NCBI RefSeq assembly: GCF_000429765.1
Contig: NZ_AUCM01000007.1
Location: forward strand, 124,001-188,000
Reading direction: 5' to 3'
DNA length: 64,000 nt
Source of the DNA: Gemmobacter nectariphilus DSM 15620
Lineage (GTDB): Bacteria > Pseudomonadota > Alphaproteobacteria > Rhodobacterales > Rhodobacteraceae
Below, piece by piece: positions 9,837-17,567 of this stretch; positions within the stretch are counted from its first letter, which is position 1, and the number at the start of each line of letters is the position of its first letter. The translations under genes were made by a program, and so were the position numbers. The notes under the pieces are model-generated. The model ran no database searches and was not told the DNA's origin. It saw nothing but the letters and a program-made list of their open reading frames with translations.

Positions 9837-10777
9837 TGCCTGAGGGCGTGATCGCCGTCATCGGCGCCGGATCCATCGGCAAGCGCCATGCCGGCAATCT
9901 GGCGGCGCTGGGGGCGCGGGTGGAATTGCTGCCCTGGCGCAGCCTTGACCGGGCGGCGCTGGCGGCGCGTGACGATATTGCCGCCATGGTCATCGCCACC
10001 GAAACCCCGATCCGGCTGGAGCTGATAAGGCTCTGTTCGGCCAGAAACTGGCCGTTCTATGCCGAAAAGCCGCTGGCCTGGCGGGTGGATCAGGCACGCG
10101 CGATCCATGCCGCCGCCGCCCCGGTGGCCGCCCGGTCCATGGTCGGCTTCATGATGCGCTGGCATCCGGTGGTGCGGGCGCTGGCGGCGATGGATCTGTC
10201 GGACACCTTCCGCATCCATGCCGAGATCGGCCACGATGTGCGGCAATGGCGCGCCAACTGGCGGTTCGCCGACAGCTATGCCGCGCGGGCCGAAGGCGGC
10301 GGGGTGCTGCTGGATCTGTGCCACGAGGTCGATCTGGTGCAGGCGCTGTTTGCGGGGCTGCGGCTGCACGATGTGCGGTCCCTGGGCCATGCGGGCTTTC
10401 CGGGGGTGGATTTCGCGACCAGCCTGCATGTCACCACGCCCACGGGCGCGGCGGGGCGGATCGCGATGGATTACCTCTCGCCGGTTTTCGTGCGGCGGCT
10501 GGTGATTTCCGGCCTGACCCGGCGGATCGAGGCCGATCTTCTGGCCTCGCGCCTGACCATCCTGACCGGAGAGGGCCAGGGGGTGCAGGACTTCCCCTTC
10601 GAGCGCAACGACATGTTCTTGTCCGCCATGCGCGAGTTTCTGGTGCTGGCGGCCGGCGAGGCGCTGCCCGAGGATCCCTTGCGCCCGCGCTTTGACCGGA
10701 TGGAAGCGTCCAGCCTGCTGATTGCCAGCGCCTGGGAGGCGCGCCGGTTCGAGGGTGCCACCGCGATGGCGATCTAG
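9830..10777 (+). CDS. Gfo/Idh/MocA-family oxidoreductase
   Basis: A 315-residue protein with an N-terminal NAD(P)-binding fold (VIAVIGAGSIGKRHAGNL) and the EKPLA motif (about residue 83) that marks Gfo/Idh/MocA sugar dehydrogenases. The C-terminal half has the family's beta-sheet domain, including GGGVLLDLCHEVDL with the expected acidic and histidine residues. The ATG overlaps the SDR stop (ATGGTGA), so three plus-strand genes (8333-10777) form one tightly coupled operon, likely for synthesis or modification of the nonulosonic acid. Substrate unknown. It converges on the GT30 gene ending at 10916. Confidence 0.82.
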   Translation: MVMPEGVIAVIGAGSIGKRHAGNLAALGARVELLPWRSLDRAALAARDDIAAMVIATETPIRLELIRLCSARNWPFYAEKPLAWRVDQARAIHAAAAPVAARSMVGFMMRWHPVVRALAAMDLSDTFRIHAEIGHDVRQWRANWRFADSYAARAEGGGVLLDLCHEVDLVQALFAGLRLHDVRSLGHAGFPGVDFATSLHVTTPTGAAGRIAMDYLSPVFVRRLVISGLTRRIEADLLASRLTILTGEGQGVQDFPFERNDMFLSAMREFLVLAAGEALPEDPLRPRFDRMEASSLLIASAWEARRFEGATAMAI

Positions 10778-10882
10778 GCGGGGGCAGCGCCTGGCCCCGG
10801 CGTTTTTGGGTATTTGGAAAAAGGCAAAGCAGGGGGCGGGGCGCTTTTCGGCTGCGGGGCAGGGGAGCCTTTGGCGGGGTCC

Positions 10883-10919
10883 TAGGTGCCCAGCCCCGAG
10901 GGTCGGCCGGGGCGCCTAG
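10883..10919. terminator. Weak candidate terminator (imperfect inverted repeat) between convergent genes
   Basis: CTAGGTGCCCAGCCCC and GGCCGGGGCGCCTAG form an imperfect inverted repeat spanning the stop codon of the minus-strand gene. There is no T tract, so the function is uncertain. Confidence 0.3.
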
Positions 10920-12235
10920 CTTGCCGCCTGCGCCCGTGCCAGAACCTCGGGCAGCGCGGCCAGTGTGCGTTCTGCCCCGCCGGCATGGGCGGCGAAAAAC
11001 GCGGCGATCTGCGCGGGATCAGGCTCGAAACCGCCGATCAGAGCCTGTTCCAGCCCTGCGGCATCGGGGACGGACCGGGCAACGCCGGCCGCCTCGGCCT
11101 CGGCAAAGGGGTATTCGATGGGCCAGGTCACCGGGCCGGTCAGCACGGGTTTGCCCATGGCCAGCGGCTCGATGATGTTATGGGCGCCCGCCGGGGTGAA
11201 GCCGCCGCCGACCACCACCAGATCGGCCATGGCAAGGTAGCCATACATCTCGCCCAGGGTATCGCCCAGAAACACATCGGGGGTTTGCGGGGCCGCGCCC
11301 CAGCTGGCCGGATCAAAGGCCGGGCCCAGGCTGGAGCGGCGCAGCACCGACAGGCCCGCCCCGCGCAAGGTGGCGGCGACCTCGTCGAACCGCTCGGGGC
11401 GGCGGGGGACATAGGCGATCAGCGGCGCAGGCAGGCCATGGGCGGCATGATGGACGCGCAAGGCATGGATGGCCTGAAGGTAGGTGTCATCCTCGCCTTC
11501 GACGGCGCTGGCGATGGTGATGACGCGGGCGGGCGCCCCGATCCAGCGCCGCGCCGCAAGGCCGGCCGATACCAGCGCCTGCGGGATCGGCTGGTCGAAA
11601 CGCAATTCCCCGGTCACCGCGATGTTGCGCACCCCGGCCGCGGCGAAACGGTCGGCCTGCATGTCCGATTTCACCAGCGCCCCGGCAAAGCCGCGCATCA
11701 CCTGGCGGCGCAGTTGCAGGCCCCGCGCGTCCCGCGCCATGGAGCGGCGGGGGTATTGCGCATTGCACATGAACAGCGGCACCCCGGCCGCGCGGGCGGC
11801 AAAGACCATGCGCGGCCAGATCTCGATTTCCATCACCAGCCCATAGCGGGGCCGAAAGGCGCGGAAAAAGCCGCGATACGCCCATTGGGTTTCCAGCGGG
11901 ACCCAGACCGCCTGCACCCGGCCTGCGGCGATTTCGGGGGCAAAGACCCGCTCGGTCTCGCCCCGGCCGGCGGGGGTGAAATGGGTGACGACGACCCGGT
12001 CCCCGCGCGCCAGCAGCGCGCGGATCAGCGGCACGACCGAGCGCAGCTCGCCAAGGCTGACGGCATGGACCCAGACCGCGCCGGGCATCGGCCGGGGGTA
12101 GCGGCCAAAGCGTTCGGCCAGATGCGCGCCATAGGCCGGATCCCGGCGGGCGCGGCGGCGCAGATAGATCAGGATCAGCGGCAGCCCGGCGGTCCAGAGC
12201 GCCGACCAGAGCCAGAGGAACAGGCGCAGGGTCAT
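10916..12235 (-). CDS. GT30-family KDO transferase (WaaA/KdtA-like), copy 1
   Basis: Predicted to transfer KDO from CMP-KDO. The 439-residue protein begins with a membrane anchor (LRLFLWLWSALWTAGLPLIL), then the GT30 N-domain (GAVWVHAVSLGELRS near residue 55, with the glutamate expected to be catalytic; MEIEIWPRM near 135) and a C-domain with GDTLGEMYGY and GGGFTPAGAHNIIEP (about 310-345). Start ATG 12235 has GAGG upstream and overlaps the stop of the preceding GT30 gene (12232). The frame is open further upstream but runs antisense to nothing conserved. It is the last gene of a long minus-strand operon. Two GT30 genes in tandem suggest addition of more than one KDO, or a KDO-containing surface polymer rather than only lipid A core; acceptor unknown. 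Confidence 0.88.
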   Translation of the reverse strand: MTLRLFLWLWSALWTAGLPLILIYLRRRARRDPAYGAHLAERFGRYPRPMPGAVWVHAVSLGELRSVVPLIRALLARGDRVVVTHFTPAGRGETERVFAPEIAAGRVQAVWVPLETQWAYRGFFRAFRPRYGLVMEIEIWPRMVFAARAAGVPLFMCNAQYPRRSMARDARGLQLRRQVMRGFAGALVKSDMQADRFAAAGVRNIAVTGELRFDQPIPQALVSAGLAARRWIGAPARVITIASAVEGEDDTYLQAIHALRVHHAAHGLPAPLIAYVPRRPERFDEVAATLRGAGLSVLRRSSLGPAFDPASWGAAPQTPDVFLGDTLGEMYGYLAMADLVVVGGGFTPAGAHNIIEPLAMGKPVLTGPVTWPIEYPFAEAEAAGVARSVPDAAGLEQALIGGFEPDPAQIAAFFAAHAGGAERTLAALPEVLARAQAAS

Positions 12236-13509
12236 GGATGCCTCGTCAGGGCCAGAAGGTCGGCGGCGAGCGGTGCAAGGCTGCCCTGCGCCGCTGCAAC
12301 CAGTGCGCGGGCGCGGGCGGCCATGGCGGGCAGGCCGGGGTCTTGCAGGGCGGCGGCCAATTCGCCGGGCGCGACCCGGCGGGCGGCCTGCGCCTGGTCC
12401 AGCCGGGCATAATCGGCGGCGAAATTGCCCACATCCGGCCCGTGCAGCACCGCCGTATCCAGCGCTGCCGCCTCCCACGGGTTATGCCCGCCGATCACAT
12501 CGAACCCGCCGCCGACCAGCGCGGTATCGGCCAGCCGATACCACAGGCCCAGTTCGCCGAAGCTGTCGGCCAGCCAGACCCGGGTTTGCGGCCCCGGCAG
12601 ATCGCTCTGGCTGCGGCGCACGAAGGGCAGCCCGCGCGCGGCCAGATCTGCCGCGATCTGATCCGCCCGGCCAATGTCGCGCGGGGCCAGGATCAGCAGC
12701 CGGTCCGGCAAGGCGGCGGCCAGCGCCTCGGCCTCGTCGCCCGGATGGGTCGAGGCGGCGACCCAGATCTTGCGGCCCTCAAGCGCCGCGCGCAGGCGGG
12801 CAAGTTCGGCCAGATCGACCGACAGCGGCGGCGCGGCGGGTTTCAGCGATCCGCCAATGCGCACGCCTTGCGCCCCCAGATCGGCCAGCCGGTCCGCCGT
12901 GCCCTGGTCCTGCGCCAGGACAAGGGCAAAGCGCGCCAGCAGATCGGCATAAAGCCCCCGGACACGGGCACGCCGGGCATGGCTGGCTGCGGTGATCCGG
13001 GCGTTCACCATGGCCAGCGGGATGGCGCGCGCATGGGCGGCAACCACGGCACCAGGCCAGATTTCCTGTTCCGCCCAGACCGACAGCACGGGGCGCCAGT
13101 GATCAAGGAACCGGGCCACATAGCGCGGCGCATCCAGCGGCAGGAACTGGTGGCGGGTGCGGGGCGGCAGGTTGGCCGCCATCACAAGCGCCGAGGACCG
13201 CGCGGTCGAGGTCACCAGAAACTCGGCATCGGGGGCCTGCGCGGCCATTTCCGCGATCAGCCCGCGCAGGGCCAGCACCTCGCCCAGCCCCACGGCATGC
13301 AGCCAGATCACCGGGGCCTCGGGGCGGGGCTGCGAAGGTTCCCCCAGTTTCTCGCGCCAGCGGGCCGGGTCTTCCTTGCCGCGCGCCAGGCGGCGGCGCA
13401 GGACAGTCGGGGCAATCAGCGGCAGCGCGCGGGCGGCCAGCAGATAGCCGCGCAGCAAAAGGCCCTTGGGGGCCCGATCAACCGCCCGGTCAGCCCGCCC
13501 GTCAGCCAA
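12232..13509 (-). CDS. GT30-family KDO transferase (WaaA/KdtA-like), copy 2
   Basis: A second KDO transferase-like protein, about 425 residues, clearly diverged from its neighbour. It has the classic N-terminal RRLARGKEDPARWREKLGEP, VIWLHAVGLGEVLALRGL with the expected catalytic Glu, WAEQEIWPG, and C-terminal ADSFGELGLWYRLADTALVG followed by GGHNPWEAA. No ATG fits. The TTG at 13509, preceded by CAGGA and overlapping the neuC stop (13502-13504), gives the expected N-terminus (LADGRADRAVDRAPKG). The 4-base coupling to copy 1 suggests they act on the same product. Kept separate from copy 1 because sequence and motif spacing differ; probably different linkage or acceptor. Confidence 0.87.
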   Translation of the reverse strand: MADGRADRAVDRAPKGLLLRGYLLAARALPLIAPTVLRRRLARGKEDPARWREKLGEPSQPRPEAPVIWLHAVGLGEVLALRGLIAEMAAQAPDAEFLVTSTARSSALVMAANLPPRTRHQFLPLDAPRYVARFLDHWRPVLSVWAEQEIWPGAVVAAHARAIPLAMVNARITAASHARRARVRGLYADLLARFALVLAQDQGTADRLADLGAQGVRIGGSLKPAAPPLSVDLAELARLRAALEGRKIWVAASTHPGDEAEALAAALPDRLLILAPRDIGRADQIAADLAARGLPFVRRSQSDLPGPQTRVWLADSFGELGLWYRLADTALVGGGFDVIGGHNPWEAAALDTAVLHGPDVGNFAADYARLDQAQAARRVAPGELAAALQDPGLPAMAARARALVAAAQGSLAPLAADLLALTRHP

Positions 13510-14623
13510 TGTCCTGAAAGGCCTTTTGCAGGCCCCGCCCCCAGAAGTCCGGATCGGCCAGCACGGCGGCAAAGCGGTCGGCGGCCCGCCCCTCGCCAAA
13601 GCCCTTGTGCGGCGGGTGGCGGCGCCCCCATTCGCGGGACAGGAAGGCGGCAATCGCCGCCCCGTCCGCTGCCGCGCAGGCGGTGACGGACCCGGCCTCG
13701 GCCCGGTTGCTTTGCCGTGTGCCGATGTCCAGCGAGGGGACGCCGAGGAACGGCGCCTCGCGCACCCCGGCGCTGGAATTGCCCACCACGCAGGCGGCAT
13801 GTTTCATCAGCTCGGAGAAATGCGCGAACCGCATCGAGGGCAGCACCCGGAACCGATCTTGCGGCAAGGCGCCGATCACCGCGAAGATCCCCTCGGATCC
13901 GGGGTCGTTGTTCGGCGCGATCACCACGAAATTGCGCCCTGACGCCTCCAGCGCACCGAACAGATCGGCGGCCTGTTGCCCCATCGTGGCCTGTTCGGAT
14001 GTCACCGGGTGAAAGGTTGCGATCCCGTAATCGGCAAAGGGAATGCCATAGCGCGCCCGCACCTCATCCAGCGTGACCCCCGAGGGGCCGGCGTGGAAAT
14101 CGAGTTCCGGCGAGCCGATGACATGGATCGACCCTTCGGGTTCCCCCAGCGCCATCACCCGCCGCTTTGCGGCCTCCGAGGACACGAAATGATGCGTGCA
14201 CAGCTTGGTGTTGCAGTGACGGAACACTTCGTCGATGGTGCCCGAGACCTCGCCGCCCTCGACATGGGCGGAACGGATATAGTTGGTGGCAGCCACCAGC
14301 GATCCGGCCAGCGCCTCGATCCGGTCGCCGTGGATCACCACCAGATCGGGGCGGTTCTCGGCCAGATAGTCCGACAGGCCGGTGACGGTTTTCGCCAGCA
14401 CGATATCCTGCGGATCGCCCATGCGCTGGTTGAGGAATTCATGCGTCGCGGTGCCGGGCATGCGGCGCACCTCGTTCACGGTCAGCCCGTAGCGGTCCAT
14501 CATGTGCATTCCGGTGACAAAGAACGTCACCCGGTGGCCCGCATCGCGGGCCGCCGCCGCCAGCGGTTCCAGCTTGCCGAAATCGGCGCGCGTGCCGGTC
14601 AGGAACAGCAGCTGGCGGGTCAT
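13502..14623 (-). CDS. neuC: UDP-N-acetylglucosamine 2-epimerase (hydrolysing), NeuC/LegG type
   Basis: Makes the 2-epimerised free hexosamine that NeuB condenses with phosphoenolpyruvate. The 373-residue protein starts LLFLTGTRADFGKLEPL, the hallmark of hydrolysing epimerases, followed by VVIHGDRIEAL, HVEGGEVSGTIDE, and VGNSSAGVREAPFLGVP near the C-terminus. The GTRADFGK form (rather than GTRPE of WecB-type enzymes) marks the NeuC/NeuC-like group. The ATG overlaps the FkbM gene stop by ATGA, and the downstream GT30 gene starts within its end. If the input is UDP-GlcNAc the route leads to sialic acid; with a diacetylated bacillosamine nucleotide it leads to legionaminic acid. No dehydratase/aminotransferase genes for the latter are visible here. 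Confidence 0.9.
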   Translation of the reverse strand: MTRQLLFLTGTRADFGKLEPLAAAARDAGHRVTFFVTGMHMMDRYGLTVNEVRRMPGTATHEFLNQRMGDPQDIVLAKTVTGLSDYLAENRPDLVVIHGDRIEALAGSLVAATNYIRSAHVEGGEVSGTIDEVFRHCNTKLCTHHFVSSEAAKRRVMALGEPEGSIHVIGSPELDFHAGPSGVTLDEVRARYGIPFADYGIATFHPVTSEQATMGQQAADLFGALEASGRNFVVIAPNNDPGSEGIFAVIGALPQDRFRVLPSMRFAHFSELMKHAACVVGNSSAGVREAPFLGVPSLDIGTRQSNRAEAGSVTACAAADGAAIAAFLSREWGRRHPPHKGFGEGRAADRFAAVLADPDFWGRGLQKAFQDIG

Positions 14624-15336
14624 GGCGCATCGACCCGCTCAAAGGCGACCACGGTTTCGAAGGATTGTTCCACCACCGGCACCAGCCCGGCATCAAGAAA
14701 GGCGTCAAAGATCCGCGCCATGCCCGTGCGGCTGACAATATGGGGATGCAGCTCGATCACCGCCGCGCGCAGCCCCGCCATGGGCAGGATCGGGATCAGC
14801 TCTTCCTCGGCCCCTTCGATGTCGCAGACCAGCAGATCGGGGCGCACCTCGGCCATGACCGCTGCCGGGTCATGCACGGGCACATCGACCTCGGCCATGT
14901 CGGCGGATGCCGCGACCAGCGAGCTTTCGGTGAAATGCCGGTGCAGGCGAAAGCGCCGGGTCGCGCCCTGATCCAGCGGCGCGACGATGGCCGAACGCAC
15001 CTCGACATTGGTGATGCCGTTCGCCTGATGCAGCCGCTCGATCGCCGGGCGCATGTCCGGGTTGGCCTCGTAGCTGACAAAGCGCGCCGCAGGATGGCGC
15101 CTGGCCATCACGCCCGAAACCAGCCCCATGCCCAGACCCAGTTCCAGCACCCGATCCTGGGGACGCATCAACGCCGACAGCGCGCGCAGTTCGGGCCATT
15201 CGTAATCGCCGCGCCAGACGTGCTTCCACACCGGCTTGCTGACATGGGCGCCCCGGATCGGCACCCGCAGCCCGTGAAAGGGCAACGTCGTCCAGAACCG
15301 GCGGAACGGATAGGTCAGGCTGGCTGTCTGCTTCAT
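14620..15336 (-). CDS. FkbM-family SAM-dependent methyltransferase
   Basis: A roughly 238-residue methyltransferase: SAM-binding RVLELGLGMGLVSGV near residue 60, VSYEANPDM, and the FkbM-type acidic segment DLLVCDIEGAEEELIP near 170. Members O-methylate sugars and polyketides, so methylation of a polysaccharide residue is the likely role; the target is unknown. I start it at ATG 15336 (MKQTASLTYP), with GGAG 7-10 bases upstream. A TTG at 15381 in the same frame would add 15 residues. It sits between the RgpF-like gene and neuC in the minus-strand operon and shares ATGA with neuC. Confidence 0.8.
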   Translation of the reverse strand: MKQTASLTYPFRRFWTTLPFHGLRVPIRGAHVSKPVWKHVWRGDYEWPELRALSALMRPQDRVLELGLGMGLVSGVMARRHPAARFVSYEANPDMRPAIERLHQANGITNVEVRSAIVAPLDQGATRRFRLHRHFTESSLVAASADMAEVDVPVHDPAAVMAEVRPDLLVCDIEGAEEELIPILPMAGLRAAVIELHPHIVSRTGMARIFDAFLDAGLVPVVEQSFETVVAFERVDAP

Positions 15337-15381
15337 CCATGGCTCCGTCGCAGCTCGCGGCACCGCATGGTCATGCGGCAA

Positions 15382-16461
15382 TCAGGCGTCTTTCGCAACC
15401 CGCGCGTCCAGTTCTGCCAGAATGGCCGGTTCGGGTGCGGGGATGGCCCCGGCCCGCACCCCGGCCAGAAAGGCCCGGCGCCAGGATTGCGCCACCCGAT
15501 CACCTGATCGCTTCAGGAACGGATAGCCCAGACCCGTGCGGGCCGCGACAGGGAACAGGCTGTAGAACTGCCCGCGCGGCAAGGTCCGGTCGATCAGGGC
15601 CAGCGCCTCGGCGCGCCAGCCAGGTTCGTGCGACCGCGCCGCCAGATCTGCGGCCGCCGCCGCATCCTGCGGGCCTGGCCAGGCGGCAAAGCGCAGCACC
15701 TGTGCCAGATGGTCGTCGTCAAGCGTCTCCAGCCCCGCCCGAAAGGCCGCCTCGTCAAAGGCCGGCACCAGCCGCAGCCCGCCCGCGATCAGCGCCGCGC
15801 TGTGGCCCCGCTCGCCCCGGCGGATGACCTTGTATTTGTTCGACGTCAGCCGCAGCCGCTGCCAGTAGCTGCGAAAGGCCGGGCTTTGCAGCGCATGGCG
15901 CCCGATCAGATAGCAATAGGATTCGAGGAACCGCTCGTCCCCCCGGACCCGCAGGATGGACCCCGCCACATCGCCGCCCGCCGCCTGCAACCGCGCCACC
16001 AGCGCGCCGGCATCGTTGTCCAGCAGCCAGACGCTGTCATTGAGGATCAGCAGACGGTCCGGCCTCAGGTTCCAGTGCCACAAGAGCCGGATCCCGTCGC
16101 GGTAGCCGCCGAAATCATGGCCGATGTTCGGCCGTTCGACCAGGTGCCAGACATGGGGGGCCAGCCGGGCCTGCGCGGCCGCATCCAGCGGCGCATTCGA
16201 CACCACCAGCGGGGCAAAACCGGCGGCGACCAGGCTGCGGCACAGGTTGACCGTGCTGTCGGGCAGCACCGGGCGCGGATAGATCAGCACCAGCGCCACA
16301 TCGCCCGAAGGCGCCGCCTGGCCCGGCCGGATCGTCAGATCCGCCGGAAAGCGGCGGTCATAGCGGCCATAGGCCAGCGGCTCCCAGATCGCCTCGGGGA
16401 TCGCGCGCAACTGCTGGCCCAGCCGGGCCAGTTCGCGCTTGACCTTCCAGCTGGGGATCAC
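15382..16461 (-). CDS. RgpF-like (rhamnan synthesis F family) polysaccharide biosynthesis protein
   Basis: About 359 residues. The stretch ALVLIYPRPVLPDSTVNLCR, then PLVVSNAPLD, then RPNIGHDFGGYRDGIRLLW followed by LLILNDSVWLL, resembles the RgpF domain found in streptococcal rhamnan synthesis and in many large glycosyltransferases. RPNxGxDFGGY and LNDSxW are its most recognisable motifs. The family is associated with sugar polymer assembly, but its exact reaction is unclear. A GTG at 16461 overlaps the neuB stop as GTGA and has GGGGGAT upstream; an in-frame ATG at 16476 adds five residues and is an alternative. It lies within the neuB-neuC operon, so it probably acts on the same polymer. Confidence 0.7.
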   Translation of the reverse strand: MIPSWKVKRELARLGQQLRAIPEAIWEPLAYGRYDRRFPADLTIRPGQAAPSGDVALVLIYPRPVLPDSTVNLCRSLVAAGFAPLVVSNAPLDAAAQARLAPHVWHLVERPNIGHDFGGYRDGIRLLWHWNLRPDRLLILNDSVWLLDNDAGALVARLQAAGGDVAGSILRVRGDERFLESYCYLIGRHALQSPAFRSYWQRLRLTSNKYKVIRRGERGHSAALIAGGLRLVPAFDEAAFRAGLETLDDDHLAQVLRFAAWPGPQDAAAAADLAARSHEPGWRAEALALIDRTLPRGQFYSLFPVAARTGLGYPFLKRSGDRVAQSWRRAFLAGVRAGAIPAPEPAILAELDARVAKDA

Positions 16462-17498
16462 CCCAGATCCCCCCATTTCAGCTGGGTATTCCGCGTCACC
16501 GCACGGGTCAGGCGCTTGCCGACCACCTTGTCGAAATCATAGGCCGGGATTTCCCCCGATCCGGGGCGGCGGGCCCAGATGTCCTGCTCGCGGATCACAT
16601 GGCCCTCGGGCAGGTCGGCATCGGCCACCACCGATCCGCGGGCAAAGCGGTAAACATCTTCTTCGGGCGCGGTGCGCTGTTTGGGGTTGTTCGCCGCAAT
16701 CCAGATCTCGCGCGAGCGGTCGATCAGATGGCGCAGTTCCGACGGGTCCATCGAATTGATGATGTCCGGCCCCTTGCGATAGCGCGTGTCGGTATAGTGC
16801 CGCTCCAGGATACAGGCCCCCAGCGCCACGCTGGCCAGCGCCATTTCCGGCCCGATGGAATGGTCGGAAAACCCGACGACCGCCTTCGGGAAGGCCGCCT
16901 TCAGATCGGTCACGCCGCGCAAGGATACGATCTCGGGCGGGCTGGGATAGAGGTTGGTGCATTCCAGCAGCGCATAGGGCACGCCCGCATCTTCCAGGAT
17001 CTGCACGCTGGCGCGGATCGTCTCGATGGTCTGCATGCCGGTGGACAGGATCACCGGCTTGCCCTTGCGGGCGATATGGCGGATCAGCGGCAGGTTGTCG
17101 GCCTCTCCCGACCCGATCTTGTAGGCGGGCACATCCAGCGTTTCCAGATAATCGGCCGCCGCGCGGGAAAACGGGGTGGAAATCCAGATCATCCCCAAGC
17201 TTTCGGTATAGCGCTTCAGCTCGGCTTCCTCATCAAGGCTCAGCGCGCAGCCCGCCATCACATCCCAGATCGAGACATCGGCATTGGGCGGAAAGATCGC
17301 CTTGGCCTCGTCGGTCATCTCGTCTTCCAGGATATGGGTCTGGTGCTTGACCATCTCGCAGCCCGACAGGGCCGCAAGGCGCACCATCTCCTTGGCGACG
17401 GCCAGATCCCCGCCATGGTTGATGCCGATTTCGGCAATGACCAGCGGCGGATGATCGGGGCCGATCTGGCGACCGGCGATGGTGATGGAATTGGCCAC
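16458..17498 (-). CDS. neuB: N-acetylneuraminate/legionaminate synthase (NeuB/LegI type)
   Basis: Condenses a 2-epimerised hexosamine with phosphoenolpyruvate to a nine-carbon acid. The 346-residue protein has the NeuB TIM barrel (VIAEIGINHGGDLAVAKEMV, MVKHQTH, ISTPFSRAAADYL, YKIGSGEADN, ILSTGM, GFSDHS, LERHYT) and a C-terminal SAF/antifreeze-like domain (about residues 285-346, DLPEGHVIREQDIWARRPG). Length and order match the family. It follows the 1378-residue glycosyltransferase gene by 69 bases, and the RgpF-like gene overlaps its stop. Together with neuC (13502-14623) and the cytidylyltransferase at 8333 it gives a synthesis-and-activation route for a sialic or legionaminic acid; sequence alone does not separate the two. 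Confidence 0.92.
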   Translation of the reverse strand: MANSITIAGRQIGPDHPPLVIAEIGINHGGDLAVAKEMVRLAALSGCEMVKHQTHILEDEMTDEAKAIFPPNADVSIWDVMAGCALSLDEEAELKRYTESLGMIWISTPFSRAAADYLETLDVPAYKIGSGEADNLPLIRHIARKGKPVILSTGMQTIETIRASVQILEDAGVPYALLECTNLYPSPPEIVSLRGVTDLKAAFPKAVVGFSDHSIGPEMALASVALGACILERHYTDTRYRKGPDIINSMDPSELRHLIDRSREIWIAANNPKQRTAPEEDVYRFARGSVVADADLPEGHVIREQDIWARRPGSGEIPAYDFDKVVGKRLTRAVTRNTQLKWGDLG

Positions 17499-17567
17499 GG
17501 GTCGTCCTCGTCTGGCTGGGGTGGTTTTCTCTGGCTACACGAGGGGCAGGGGAACAATCAACGCCGC

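Noticed and set aside
12236-12478. Upstream extension of GT30 copy 1
   Set aside because: The extra 81 residues lie within the other GT30 gene in a different frame and are low-complexity Arg/Pro/Gly; ATG 12235 has the expected membrane-anchor start.
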